From Halobacteriales archaeon (GTDB lineage: Archaea > Halobacteriota > Halobacteria > Halobacteriales > SKNY01), in the NCBI GenBank assembly GCA_007118975.1, contig SKQO01000004.1, positions 1 to 64,000 on the forward strand: a stretch of 64,000 bases of DNA. Reading direction: 5' to 3'. Below the pieces are notes generated by a model, which was given only the letters and a program-made list of their open reading frames with translations, was not told where the DNA came from and did no database searches. The position numbers and the translations under genes are program-made. Each line of letters starts with the position of its first letter. Position 1 is the stretch's first letter. This document shows positions 16,432-25,539 of this stretch, in pieces.

Positions 16432-16717
16432 GATCTGCGCAATCGATGTTAGCTCCCGACTGCCTGAGTCGTCGAGATTAACCAGACCCACAGCCGGCCG
16501 CGGAGTCCAATTGGAGACCTCAGTACGTTGGGTTGCGGAGTTAGATTCACCCTATGGGTCGGTCACGACGAGCGCCTGTTTGTAGGAAACCCTAAAACTA
16601 TCGAGCCCGAACTCCTCCACAGATGAAACGCCCGGGAAACGTCATCGTCACCGCGAACCTTCTCCCGGGTATCGCGATTATCATATCACCCGTCGAACGT
16701 ACGACAACTGATTTGTC
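16432..16717. other. Intergenic before the ABC ATPase
   Basis: About 290 bp. A short frame from ATG 16623 (MKRPGNVIVTANLLPG) opens but runs into the ATPase start region and looks spurious. No RNA gene was recognised. Confidence 0.4.
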
Positions 16718-17869
16718 ATGTCATCGGACGTAACGCCGCTCAAGGATCCCGATCGGACGAAAGTACACGACGCAGGGGAGACGGTGCTGAGTGTAAGGGG
16801 ACTCACGCGTCGATACGGGGAGCAAACCGGCATCGAAAACGTCTCGGTCGATGTCAAGGCTGGCGAATTTCTCACGCTCCTCGGGCCGAGCGGATGCGGA
16901 AAGACGACCACGTTGCGATTGATCGCCGGGCTCGAACGTCCGCAGGCTGGAGAGATCACCCTCGACGGGACAGTCTTGGCGAACGAGACCACCTTTGTCC
17001 CAGCCGAAGAGCGAGCAATCGGGATCGTCTTCCAAGATTTCGCCCTCTTTCCACACCTCAGCGTGGCCGAAAACATTGCCTTTGGCCTCCAAGATCACTC
17101 GACCACAGAGCGTGAGGAACGCGTCGATGAGATGCTGACACTGATCGGGTTACGTGATCACCGGGATCACAAGCCGGAAGCGCTTTCGGGTGGCGAACAG
17201 CAACGCGTGGCACTCGCCCGATCCCTCGCACCGGAACCTCGAATGCTCCTGTTGGACGAACCTTTCTCAAATCTCGACGTGGATCTACGGGTCCGTATGC
17301 GTGAGGAGGTTCGCCGGATCGTCAAACAGGCGGGTGTAACCACCATCTCCGTTACACACGATCAAGAAGAGGCACTATCAATCAGCGACAGAGTGGCCAT
17401 TATCAATGAGGGAACGATCGAGCAGATCGGGCATCCAGAGACCGTGTTCCAGCACCCGACCTCTCGATTCGTCGCCGGATTTCTCGGGCACGCGAGTTTT
17501 CTGTCGGGTGATGTCGAGGGCGATATTATCGAAACGGGTGTTGGCCGGCTCGGACGCGACCAAATCCACGGCCTTTCCACTGAGTACGATGACACCGCCA
17601 TCGACGTACTCGTGCGTCCTGACGACTTGATCGCCCGGCCGGTCGACGGTCACGGAGAGGAAAACGGGATCGTCACGTATCGACGGTATCTCGGACCGAA
17701 CGTCCTCTACCGGGTGGAACTCGAGAATGGAGACGTGCTCGAGTGCATGCATAATCACACGGACCACATCTCGTTGGATCAACCGGTGGCTGTGGAGATC
17801 CCCGCAACCCACCAGTTCGCGTGGTTTCCAAAATCCGATACGCTGGCTGGGGCGAATGACGACGGGTGA
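16718..17869 (+). CDS. ABC transporter ATP-binding protein (PotA/CysA/FbpC type), no permease nearby
   Basis: 383 residues. Walker A is GPSGCGKTT, the Q-loop FQDFALFPHLSV, the signature LSGGEQQRVALARSL, Walker B MLLLDEPFSNLD and the H-loop ISVTHDQEEAL. A C-terminal TOBE/OB domain (VLVRPDDLIARPV, RYLGPNVLYRVELENGD) marks the CUT/spermidine/iron/sulfate importer class. Such ATPases power two membrane permeases fed by a binding protein. No permease or binding protein is within the window on either side, so it is an orphan component here or works with distant partners. The substrate is not predictable; the FbpC-like form suggests iron or another anion. Confidence 0.9.
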   Translation: MSSDVTPLKDPDRTKVHDAGETVLSVRGLTRRYGEQTGIENVSVDVKAGEFLTLLGPSGCGKTTTLRLIAGLERPQAGEITLDGTVLANETTFVPAEERAIGIVFQDFALFPHLSVAENIAFGLQDHSTTEREERVDEMLTLIGLRDHRDHKPEALSGGEQQRVALARSLAPEPRMLLLDEPFSNLDVDLRVRMREEVRRIVKQAGVTTISVTHDQEEALSISDRVAIINEGTIEQIGHPETVFQHPTSRFVAGFLGHASFLSGDVEGDIIETGVGRLGRDQIHGLSTEYDDTAIDVLVRPDDLIARPVDGHGEENGIVTYRRYLGPNVLYRVELENGDVLECMHNHTDHISLDQPVAVEIPATHQFAWFPKSDTLAGANDDG

Positions 17870-17944
17870 ATGGCTCTGGTCGATGTTACCGCCATACTAC
17901 GGGGTGTCACCCTTGTCGATCGGACCTGTCGGACGTGAGTATCA

Positions 17945-18220
17945 GTGACCATTCCTGAGGAACGGATCGACGAGTTGGAGCGGCTTGCGGCGGCGGCCAT
18001 GTCGGGAGACGAACCGGAACTCGCCCGGGAGTACGTCCGACTGGCTCGACGTATCGCTGAACGGCACCGGATTCGCTTTCCACGACATTTTGAGAGGTTC
18101 AGCTGCGATGTATGTGACCGTTATCTACGACCAGGGCGGAATGCCAGAGTACGGTTGCAAGACGGACACGTGGTAATCACGTGTGACTGTGGTCACGTCG
18201 CAAGATACCCCTACGACTAA
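17945..18220 (+). CDS. rnp4: Ribonuclease P protein component 4
   Basis: 91 residues of the Rpr2/Rpp21 family. The helical N-terminus (ERIDELERLAAAAM, ELAREYVRLARRIAERH) and the zinc ribbon CDVCDRYLRPGRNARVR, ending CDCGHVARYPYD, give four Cys for one zinc. With Rnp1-3 it stabilises RNase P RNA for 5' maturation of tRNA. The start is GTG 17945, since no ATG is near and the family begins with these helices. The order rnp4, yhbY, mscS is one I know from other haloarchaea. Confidence 0.9.
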   Translation: MTIPEERIDELERLAAAAMSGDEPELAREYVRLARRIAERHRIRFPRHFERFSCDVCDRYLRPGRNARVRLQDGHVVITCDCGHVARYPYD

Positions 18221-18356
18221 CTTACGATCGGCCCGGGACCAGCATTCGAGGGAGAGACACGCTTCAACACGTCACCGCCGGAATGTACCTGATCCGGTGG
18301 GTCTGTCCGAAATAGGTAAGCTAACAATCGCGTGGACGGAGGATACAGGCGAACCG

Positions 18357-18605
18357 ATGAGCGAACGCGAAGACGCCGCCGACGTGCAAGAACTCGACGT
18401 GACCGTGTGGGTCGGAAAACGGGGCATCGAGGCAGTGACCGATGAGCTCGAAGAGCAGCTCGACAACGAAGCGGCAGTGAAAGTCAAATTTCTCCGCTCT
18501 TCACGGGCGCGAGCGGACACCGAGTCGCTCGCCGAAGAGCTGGCTGCGGCGGTGGGTGGCACGGTCGCCGGTGTACGAGGACATACGGCAGTGATCCGCA
18601 CATGA
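18357..18605 (+). CDS. YhbY family CRM-domain RNA-binding protein
   Basis: 82 residues from ATG 18357 (not the 18183 start of the track). The sequence DVTVWVGKRGIEAVTDELEE, VKVKFLRSS and LAEELAAAVGGTVAGVRGHT has the CRM fold order, with the IGKxG-like loop seen as VGKRG. Family members bind pre-ribosomal or intron RNA. Its stop overlaps the MscS start (18602), so it is co-transcribed; the placement next to rnp4 fits an RNA-processing role. Confidence 0.8.
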   Translation: MSEREDAADVQELDVTVWVGKRGIEAVTDELEEQLDNEAAVKVKFLRSSRARADTESLAEELAAAVGGTVAGVRGHTAVIRT

Positions 18606-19465
18606 CCGAACTCGCACAGTGGACCGAAGGGATGGGAGGAATGGCCGAAAGTGCCATTCTGTTCGTGCTGACATTCCTCGTCCTGTACGCCGTCGGCCGA
18701 GTCGTGGTCATCCCGCTCATCGAACAACTGATCGAACAACGAGGCCTCGACAGGCACGCCAGACAGCCCATCCTGAAACTGTCGAGATTTCTCATCGTCT
18801 TTGTCGCCATCTCGATCGCGTTCGGGCTCGCGGGACTCGGTAACCTGCTGATTGCGTTCGCGGGTGTCGCGGCGGCCGGGACGTTGGCGGTAGGTCTCGC
18901 GATGCAGAACGTGATTCGAAACGTCGTCGCGGGCGTGCTTATTTATGTCGACAAACCGTTCCGGGTGGGAGACTGGATCGAATGGAACGACCACGTCGGG
19001 ACAGTCGAGGACATTCGCCTGCGCACGACACGGGTGCGGACGTTCGACAACGAACGCCTGACCGTGCCGAACGCGGAGCTGACCGACAATGTGGTCAAAA
19101 ACCCGGTGGCGAACGAGCGAATCAGACAGCGCTTCACGGTCGGCGTGGGGTTCGAAGACGATGTCACGGAGGCGATGGGCCACATGGTCGATGTGGCCGA
19201 GGAACACCCAGAGATTCTGGAGGACCCCGAGCCGTCCGTTCGACTCACCGATCTCGGGGATTCGGCCGTGCTGTTGCAGGCGAGATTCTGGATTGCCGAT
19301 CCGACTCGCACCGATTTCATCCGCATCCGGGGGGAATACGGGACAGACGTCAAAGCACGCCTGGAGGCTGCAGGCATCGATATCCCCTTCCCCATCCGCA
19401 CACTCGACGGACAAATCGCTATCGATGGGCTCGAGGACGCCATCGGAGCTAGTGGCAGCGACTGA
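18602..19465 (+). CDS. Small-conductance mechanosensitive channel (MscS family)
   Basis: 287 residues. Three membrane helices (about 15-40, 60-80, 82-105) include the pore helix LLIAFAGVAAAGTLAVGLAMQNVIRNVVAGVLI. The beta domain WIEWNDHVGTVEDIRLRTTRVRTFDNERLTVPNAELTDNVVKN is the MscS signature. The C-terminal alpha/beta cage ends VKARLEAAGIDIPFP. It should gate at membrane tension to release solutes on hypo-osmotic shock. It overlaps the YhbY stop. Confidence 0.95.
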   Translation: MTELAQWTEGMGGMAESAILFVLTFLVLYAVGRVVVIPLIEQLIEQRGLDRHARQPILKLSRFLIVFVAISIAFGLAGLGNLLIAFAGVAAAGTLAVGLAMQNVIRNVVAGVLIYVDKPFRVGDWIEWNDHVGTVEDIRLRTTRVRTFDNERLTVPNAELTDNVVKNPVANERIRQRFTVGVGFEDDVTEAMGHMVDVAEEHPEILEDPEPSVRLTDLGDSAVLLQARFWIADPTRTDFIRIRGEYGTDVKARLEAAGIDIPFPIRTLDGQIAIDGLEDAIGASGSD

Positions 19466-19837
19466 TGGGCCAATATTACGTCACAGGTAAAGAAACCAAG
19501 CGCGCTCCGATAGTGTACCGCGAATACTCTACACCGACAAGTCGTGGGTGGGAATGCGAAGAACAGTCTGACACGAGGAAATCGCCCTGCAAGGAGGAGG
19601 TCGAAGGTGTCGCAGACACAGCATTCACTGGGTATGGGCTGGGTGTCCCACGCACAGCGGGCGGGCAACCGACGCCGTACAACGCGCTGGACGTCAGGCT
19701 CGACTGCGGCTCACGCCCAAGCGGTCAACTGCTCTACCGTGGACCAATCAGTCGACACCCTGAGCCCTCCAAAACAGCGGACTGACGACCCCGATCGGTC
19801 ATTGATCGGCTGGTTTGTTCAAACGGTCCAACTGCCC
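19466..19837. other. Intergenic between converging genes
   Basis: About 370 bp between the MscS stop and the 3' end of the minus-strand propeller gene. The plus ORF 19465..19785 has Cys/Arg-rich random-looking content. I see no RNA gene here. Confidence 0.45.
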
Positions 19838-21121
19838 TCACAGTTCCCGGACGCCGATCCCGTGGAAGTCGCTCTCGAGGGGGTCCACATCGTCTGGTTG
19901 CCAAACGCCGTCGTTCAACCCAGGTGCGTTGTCGATTCGCTCCCGGTCTTCGACGGACAGCACCGCAACACCGGGATTTTCGCCGACAGAGACACCGCCT
20001 GCAGACTTCGGATTGAGCCCCCGAAGCGTTGCGAACATGTACTCCCCGTCTGGGGATGCTGCGAGAATGTCCGCTTTGTCGCCGGGATTGCCGGGTGCGT
20101 CATCCCGCGACTCATATGGTGGATCGTATGGCGCGTCGTCGAGCATCGGCGCCGGTCCGATCTCCGGAATCTCGGCCAAAACGTGATCCCGATACGGATC
20201 GATGACTTCTCCGTCATTGCTTACCCGGTTGACCTGCCAGAGTTCCGAGCCGTCCGGCGTCAACCAGATGCCGTGAGCGCCTGCCCCCGAGGAATACCGC
20301 TCCTCGCCGCGCCTTGCGAGTGGTTCGTGTTCCTCCGTACTGAAGGTATACCAAACGGAATCGTCGAACAGCCCACCCCCTCCATTCAGGAAGATCCGGT
20401 CAAGCTCGGGATGGGTGATCGTTCCACAGTTGGTTCGGATCCGATCTGGATCAAACGTTGCCTCCACCTCGTTGTCGTTGACATCGAGGACGAACAGTCC
20501 AGCGCCATCAAAACCCGGCCCGAGCGTCACGTACGCGTACTGTCCGTCCGTGGTATAGTCGTGGCAGACGGGCGTGTAGCTGGGATAACCCTCGGTGCCG
20601 TCGAGCAGATCTGCGACCTCGATCGATGTCTCCACGGAGAATGCCTCGTTCTCCAAATCGGCGTTGACGACGTGAATCTGGTCGTTCGCCATGTCGTCGA
20701 TGTGGATCGTGCTATCGTCGGGCGTGATCCCCGCGAAGTGGGCAGTCCCGACGTCCTGATCGACGTCTCCTCCTTCCTCGATGGTCGCGACTACCTCCCG
20801 GTCGTCGGCACGGACCACCGACACGGCCGACCCAGCAGTAGACGCGATGAACGCGTACTCGCCGTCCGAACTAAATACGATCATGTGGGGAACATCCGGC
20901 AGGTCTTCGATCATATCCCGGTTACGGAATCGGCGCCCGTTGAATTCTCCGAGGATATGCGCCGTGTTTGTTCCCTGATCGAGCGCCCAGACCTCGTACG
21001 CATCCCGCCGTCCCAGGAACGATAGGTCCTCCCGCTGCGCGGTTGCGGTCCCACTCGTCGCACCGGCCGCGACGAGCCCCCCACTCGCCGCCATTACCTT
21101 ACGTCGCGTCGTGCGAAACAT
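19838..21121 (-). CDS. Tat-exported YncE-like beta-propeller protein
   Basis: 427 residues from ATG 21121; an in-frame upstream start at 21157 would bury the signal. RTTRRKVMAASGGLVAAGAT is a twin-arginine signal. The mature protein has repeated blades such as PHMIVFSSDGEYAFIASTAG, GTAHFAGITPDDSTIHIDDM and GIWLTPDGSELWQVNRVSND (YncE/cytochrome D1-like seven-bladed family). It probably sits at the cell surface or in the S-layer space. The role (redox, binding or lactonase-like) cannot be told; no haem or His-rich catalytic motif is seen. Confidence 0.8.
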   Translation of the reverse strand: MFRTTRRKVMAASGGLVAAGATSGTATAQREDLSFLGRRDAYEVWALDQGTNTAHILGEFNGRRFRNRDMIEDLPDVPHMIVFSSDGEYAFIASTAGSAVSVVRADDREVVATIEEGGDVDQDVGTAHFAGITPDDSTIHIDDMANDQIHVVNADLENEAFSVETSIEVADLLDGTEGYPSYTPVCHDYTTDGQYAYVTLGPGFDGAGLFVLDVNDNEVEATFDPDRIRTNCGTITHPELDRIFLNGGGGLFDDSVWYTFSTEEHEPLARRGEERYSSGAGAHGIWLTPDGSELWQVNRVSNDGEVIDPYRDHVLAEIPEIGPAPMLDDAPYDPPYESRDDAPGNPGDKADILAASPDGEYMFATLRGLNPKSAGGVSVGENPGVAVLSVEDRERIDNAPGLNDGVWQPDDVDPLESDFHGIGVREL

Positions 21122-21314
21122 GACATTGACACCGATGGATTGGAACGCGAATAGCAATACTACAGCGGGTGAACTTGCCGATATCTAGGATTTCGAAAAT
21201 TTGGTGCGCCCCTGCGCTCAGTTGGTATTGGTCATCGACGTCACGATGACTCCAGCGTGAGTTCCCCGCGATACTCGTCAAAACCGGTGGCTCTCCGTTC
21301 AAAACTCGGTAAGA

Positions 21315-21625
21315 TATAGACGGACATCCGGCGTTGCCCGGCGTTCGGATCCGGATCGACCCAGTCACCTCCTCCACCCCGCGACCCTGCGAGCGATAGC
21401 TGTCCGACGATCCGCTGCTCGCTTCCGCGCCTGGCGGATTGTCGCCGGCTAACCGCGGCTACACGTCCCTGCGGACGCTCACCGCGGACCGCTAGCCCCG
21501 CAGGACGAGGCTTCCATGTTGGCTTCCGGGGTCCGGATCCGTCTGTCCGGACGCCATCGGGATTCGGTCCCCGCTAAAGACCATACCACGGGTTACAAGC
21601 AGGGCCTAGCTGCCCGACCTAGTCC
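21315..21625 (-). ncRNA. Signal recognition particle RNA (7S RNA)
   Basis: On the minus strand, gccaggcgcggaagcgagca followed by gcgg (forward 21412-21434) matches the universally conserved SRP helix 8 loops (GGAA tetraloop with AGCAGC on the 3' side). Around it are long complementary arms (ggatccggacc / gggtcgatccggatcc) for helix 5. Upstream, ggtcgggcagctaggccctg resembles the 5' domain of haloarchaeal 7S RNA. The length of about 305 nt fits the haloarchaeal size. A TATA-like cttaaag lies near 21647-21653 and a T-run follows the 3' end. Exact ends are estimates. Confidence 0.85.
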
Positions 21626-21646
21626 AAGTGGAATTTCGGTCCGCGG

Positions 21647-21653
21647 CTTTAAG
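21647..21653 (-). promoter_or_regulatory. Probable TATA box of the SRP RNA gene
   Basis: Minus-strand cttaaag lies about 25 bp upstream of the estimated 7S RNA start, the archaeal spacing. Confidence 0.4.
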
Positions 21654-21718
21654 GTGATTTCGACTGCGCGCACGTCGCAACGCAAGGCCCACATAGATCG
21701 ATGGGTAACCGGTTGCGC

Positions 21719-22018
21719 ATGGGTCTCGGATCAACTGCGCAGAAATTACAGGCGATGGCCGAACGAGCAGAGCAACTGTACGCGCAGGTAATGGAGCTTC
21801 GCGATCAGATCGCGGATTTGCGGGAGACGGTGGAAGATACGGGGAGAGACGTCGACGAACTCATGCTCCGGAGCGAAAAACAATGGGCGCTCCTTCAGGC
21901 GATTGCGGACGAACAAGGCATCGATGTCGACAGCGTACTCACCGAAGCGGCTATCGAGGAAATCGAGCCGCCAGCCGGGGAAGCGACATCCGAAGCGGAA
22001 GAAGAAGGGGACGCCTGA
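21719..22018 (+). CDS. DUF5798-like coiled-coil protein
   Basis: 99 residues from ATG 21719 (MGLGSTAQKLQAMAERAEQL); the 21701 ATG would add six residues. Heptad-like helices, LYAQVMELRDQIADLRETVE and VDELMLRSEKQWALLQAIAD, then DEQGIDVDSVLTEAAIEEI and an acidic tail. It matches a small conserved haloarchaeal family (DUF5798 from memory) of unknown function. Divergent from the SRP RNA; single gene. Confidence 0.7.
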   Translation: MGLGSTAQKLQAMAERAEQLYAQVMELRDQIADLRETVEDTGRDVDELMLRSEKQWALLQAIADEQGIDVDSVLTEAAIEEIEPPAGEATSEAEEEGDA

Positions 22019-22075
22019 TCGGATCGAGCCGCCCCGTCATGGGGAAGCCTCGGGTGAGCGCACACTGGACGGGCT

Positions 22076-22912
22076 TCAAATCAATAACTCGATGCGGCCG
22101 ACGACGAAGGCGACGACGGCAACGAACATGCCGAGCTTGATCAATCGCTGGCCCGCACCCGGGTCTCGGAAACTCCGGACAACGCCGAAAAGCATCGAGA
22201 GGATCGCGGGGGCCACGGCGACCAGATACCAGATGCCGAAGATCCCGAGCACGTACGGAAGCGGGCTGGCGACCGTCGCAGCGATCAGACACCCGGCCGC
22301 AACGGTCAGCGCCCACCGCTCACCGACGGCGATCGGCAGCGTGTGAAGCCCTTCCATCCTGTCGCCGGTGACGTCCTCGACATCCTTGATGATCTCCCGG
22401 CCCAGCGTCGCGAGCGTCGCAAGCAGGAACAGCACGCCCGTGGCCTCGATCCCGCCCACCGCCGCCCCGCCAAACAGGAACGTGCTCCCGACCAGGAAGG
22501 CGACGACCGAGTTCCCGACGCCGGGGAGCCCTTTGAAGACGCTCGTGTACGTGATAAGCGCGAGGAGATTGATAATCGCAATCGCGATCGCGGCAACCGG
22601 TAGCGCCAACGCGAGAAGCACCGCGGCGAGCATGAACAGGCCAGATTGCCACAGTGCCCACCGCGGTGAGATGGCGCCCCGGGGCAGCGGCCGATCGGGA
22701 ACGTTGACGGCGTCGATATCCCGGTCGATGTAATCGTTGACACCGTTCCCCGCCCCCGTGGCAAGGATCGTCGCAACGACGGCGATCCAGGCGTGGACCG
22801 TCAGGTGGCCGCCACCGACGAATGCGCCAATAAACGTGAGAACGCCGGCCGCCACCGCGTTCACCGGCCGGGTAAGTTCGATGGCACCTCCGACACGCTG
22901 TCGGACCGTCAT
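22076..22912 (-). CDS. Digeranylgeranylglyceryl phosphate synthase (UbiA-type prenyltransferase)
   Basis: 278 residues with about eight membrane helices. The first Asp motif is GNGVNDYIDRDIDAVN (NDxxDxxxD, about residues 55-70). The second is GREIIKDVEDVTGDRMEG (DxxDxxxD, about 170-185). These bind prenyl diphosphate through Mg2+. In archaea this enzyme adds the second geranylgeranyl chain to geranylgeranylglyceryl phosphate, giving the archaeal diether lipid core in the membrane. Single minus-strand gene, divergent from dinB. Confidence 0.93.
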   Translation of the reverse strand: MTVRQRVGGAIELTRPVNAVAAGVLTFIGAFVGGGHLTVHAWIAVVATILATGAGNGVNDYIDRDIDAVNVPDRPLPRGAISPRWALWQSGLFMLAAVLLALALPVAAIAIAIINLLALITYTSVFKGLPGVGNSVVAFLVGSTFLFGGAAVGGIEATGVLFLLATLATLGREIIKDVEDVTGDRMEGLHTLPIAVGERWALTVAAGCLIAATVASPLPYVLGIFGIWYLVAVAPAILSMLFGVVRSFRDPGAGQRLIKLGMFVAVVAFVVGRIELLI

Positions 22913-23011
22913 TGCACGACGGTGTCCGAATTAACGTAAAGACCTGCCTATTCAGTCCCGTGAGACGCTCGGGCAGCAACCTACAAAACGGTCGCAACTA
23001 AAGGATCGACC

Positions 23012-24271
23012 ATGTCGGAGGACGGGCAGCTCCCGGGGAAAACTGCTCCCGAGCAGACGCGCATTGTCCTCCACGTCGACAATGACTGTTTTTATGCTGC
23101 TTGCGAGCGGTTACGGGACGAGACACTGGTCGGCGAGCCCGTGGTCGTCGGGATGGGATACGATCGTGAGTCCGTCTCGGGCGCGGTGGCGACCGCCAGT
23201 TACGAGGCGAGAGCCCACGGCATCCAGAGTGCGCAACCGATCTCCGAAGCGATCGAGCGGCTCCCCCCGCGCCACCAGGTCGACGAGGAGTACGATGGAC
23301 AAACCGGTCTCTATCGCCCGGTCGACATGGGGTACTACGAGGGAATCAGCGGCGCCGTTCACGAGATTCTGGCGTCGTACGCCGAGACGTTCCGTGTTGT
23401 CAGCATCGACGAGGCGTACTTGGATTGTACCACCAGCACGACCTGGGAAGAGGCGAAGCGGTTCGGCGAACGGATCAAGGAACGAATCGCCACGGACGTG
23501 GGCGTCCCCACCAGCGTGGGGATCGCACCGAACATGAGCGTCGCCAAGATTGCAAGCGACCATGACAAACCGGACGGACTGGTTGTTGTCCCACCGGACG
23601 AGATGGCCGCCTTTCTCGCGCCGTTACCGATCGAGGACATGCATGGCGTTGGCCCGGTGACGGCGGAGGCGCTGAAGGCGGAGGGTCTCGAGACGGTGGG
23701 CGACATCGCCACGACCGATCCCGGGACGCTGTCGGCAAGGTTCGGGAAACGAGGCGCGGAACTGCACCGACGCGCTCGTGGCATCGACGAGCGCCCGGTC
23801 AGGCCCCGCGGTGACCCGAAAAGCCTTTCGCGAGAATCATCGTTCGGTGAGCCCGTCGACGAGCACGAGACAGCACGAGGCAAGATAGAGGAACTGGCCG
23901 CGGCCGTCGCAGAGCGGAGCCGTCGCGAGGGTGCCACGTACAGAACCATCGGCATCAAAGTCGTCGAGCCGCCGTTCGACGTGAACACCCGCGAGCGTTC
24001 ACTCCCGGGACCCGTGGACGACCCGGATCTGGTGCGTGAGATTGCCCTGAACCTGCTTTCCGAATTTCGCGGACACGCGATCAGAAAGGTCGGCGTCCGG
24101 GTGTCGAACCTCGAGTTCCCTGACGGCGAACAGCCGGCACTCGAAAGTTGGAAACAAGAAGATCGACCGGATCGTCCAGAAACCACACAAGTCCCGATCC
24201 TGGAACGGCGGGGACAGACGAGACTGCGGGCGTTTCTCTCGCGTTCTGAAAACGATCGATCGGGCGATTAA
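23012..24271 (+). CDS. dinB: DNA polymerase IV (Y-family translesion polymerase)
   Basis: 419 residues. The palm motifs are [16 protein letters not shown] (first Asp) and [12 protein letters not shown] (DE pair). [20 protein letters not shown] precedes the helix-hairpin-helix thumb [16 protein letters not shown]. The C-terminal little finger follows, and the end [10 protein letters not shown] is a PCNA-interacting (PIP) box. It copies past damaged bases in the cytoplasm on recruitment by PCNA. It is convergent with tpiA, with a 4-bp overlap at the 3' ends. Confidence 0.95.
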   Translation: MSEDGQLPGKTAPEQTRIVLHVDNDCFYAACERLRDETLVGEPVVVGMGYDRESVSGAVATASYEARAHGIQSAQPISEAIERLPPRHQVDEEYDGQTGLYRPVDMGYYEGISGAVHEILASYAETFRVVSIDEAYLDCTTSTTWEEAKRFGERIKERIATDVGVPTSVGIAPNMSVAKIASDHDKPDGLVVVPPDEMAAFLAPLPIEDMHGVGPVTAEALKAEGLETVGDIATTDPGTLSARFGKRGAELHRRARGIDERPVRPRGDPKSLSRESSFGEPVDEHETARGKIEELAAAVAERSRREGATYRTIGIKVVEPPFDVNTRERSLPGPVDDPDLVREIALNLLSEFRGHAIRKVGVRVSNLEFPDGEQPALESWKQEDRPDRPETTQVPILERRGQTRLRAFLSRSENDRSGD

Positions 24272-24912
24272 AACGACACGAGATCACGGAGCACGGCCGC
24301 CGGGTCATCCGCCTTAGCCACTCCGCTGGCCAACAACACTCCCTCCGCACCCAGTTCGCGGGCAGCGGCCACGTCCTCGCCGTCGCTGATGCCCGCGCCA
24401 CATAGTACCGGGACGTCCGGGTCCACCCCGGCTGCCGCCGCCACCGCATCCGTCACGATTTCTGGGTCTGCCTGACTCACCGGGATACCCGACCCGATGA
24501 GTTCCGGTGGTTCGACGGCGACCGCATCGGGGCCCAGCGCAGTGACGGCCACGATCTGCGACGGCGTATTGGCACAGACCAGGCTCTCGAGTCCCGCTTG
24601 TCGGGCGGTGTCGATCGCGCGGTCGATCTCGTCCAGCGTCAACCGACATTCGGAGTGATTGAGCAGAGTGCCAGTGGCCCCGGCATTGACTACCGCTGTA
24701 GCGAGAGTGCTCCCGGTGTGACTCCCTGGCTCGACACCACTCACGTGCTGTCCCCACGTCTCCACCCCAGTCTCGGCAACGGCAGCAAGCGCGGGAGATT
24801 GCGGTGCGATGGCGATTCGGGCGTCGGTGGTCCCGCCCTCGACACTCGCGGCGGCTTCCGCTATTTCGACCGGATCAACGCTATACGCCTTCAGATTCAC
24901 GAGAATGAACAT
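24268..24912 (-). CDS. tpiA: Triosephosphate isomerase (archaeal short form)
   Basis: 214 residues from ATG 24912; the track start 24984 would add 24 unlikely residues. The catalytic Lys is in LVNLKAY, the catalytic His region is [11 protein letters not shown], the catalytic Glu [10 protein letters not shown], and the phosphate loop [12 protein letters not shown] followed by [11 protein letters not shown]. It interconverts dihydroxyacetone phosphate and glyceraldehyde 3-phosphate. The length fits archaeal TPIs (about 215-225), shorter than bacterial ones. It stands 46 bp downstream of mbf1 on the same strand. Confidence 0.95.
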   Translation of the reverse strand: MFILVNLKAYSVDPVEIAEAAASVEGGTTDARIAIAPQSPALAAVAETGVETWGQHVSGVEPGSHTGSTLATAVVNAGATGTLLNHSECRLTLDEIDRAIDTARQAGLESLVCANTPSQIVAVTALGPDAVAVEPPELIGSGIPVSQADPEIVTDAVAAAAGVDPDVPVLCGAGISDGEDVAAARELGAEGVLLASGVAKADDPAAVLRDLVSF

Positions 24913-24958
24913 GCATCGGGTCCCCTTGCGAGGCGCAAATAGATTTCGACGGGTCGCT

Positions 24959-25486
24959 TCACTCCTTGCGCTGGACGACGTCACCGAGGGTCATCGAACC
25001 GGGCGAGATATCGCCCTCCCACTCGTCGTCATCTCCCCCCAGGCCTTCCGTGAGCGAGATCTCCAGATGCCCTTCGAGTTTCGCCTGAATCGCGTCGGTC
25101 GGTTGCATGTCGCCCCGTTCGAGCTTCCGGATAAGGCTCGCTTTCTCGTTTAATTCGCCCGCGAGGTCCTCCTGACTGAGACCACGCTCCTCCCGAGCCT
25201 CCCGGATGCGCTCCGGATAATCGGACGCGAGCGTCTCCATCTCGTCGAACAGATCGGCCCGCCGCCCGCCGCCACTCCCCCCAGTAGTGGACGAGGGGCT
25301 CGTGCTCTGTGCGTCGTTGGTCCCAGTGCTCCCCGTGGAATACTTCGTGCTGGTGTCGGTCGCGTCCTCGCGTTTGACCTCCGTCCCGAAATTCACACAG
25401 GAATCGCAGACCTGGAGTTCGGCCCCCTCGATCTTGGCAGTCTTCGGTGCGGCCGTCTCCGCTCCACACATCTCACACTGGACCAT
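24959..25486 (-). CDS. Multiprotein-bridging factor 1 family transcription factor
   Basis: 175 residues from ATG 25486. An N-terminal zinc ribbon (CEMCGAE, then CDSCVNFG) is followed by a disordered Ser/Thr/Gly linker and a C-terminal Cro-type helix-turn-helix: [39 protein letters not shown]. Archaeal Mbf1 links TBP/ribosome functions; its precise role is debated. The 406-residue track ORF that includes it is an artefact of readthrough from the opposite side. It heads a group with tpiA downstream. Confidence 0.92.
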   Translation of the reverse strand: MVQCEMCGAETAAPKTAKIEGAELQVCDSCVNFGTEVKREDATDTSTKYSTGSTGTNDAQSTSPSSTTGGSGGGRRADLFDEMETLASDYPERIREAREERGLSQEDLAGELNEKASLIRKLERGDMQPTDAIQAKLEGHLEISLTEGLGGDDDEWEGDISPGSMTLGDVVQRKE

Positions 25487-25539
25487 GTGAGGGAATTTGC
25501 CGTGCGGTACAATAAAACGTGTGGCGCGAACCAGCAGCC

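Noticed and set aside
19544-21025. 493-codon plus-strand ORF opposite the Tat propeller gene
   Set aside because: It is the antisense shadow of a gene with clear blades and Tat signal; its own composition is Val/Arg/Cys-rich without motifs.
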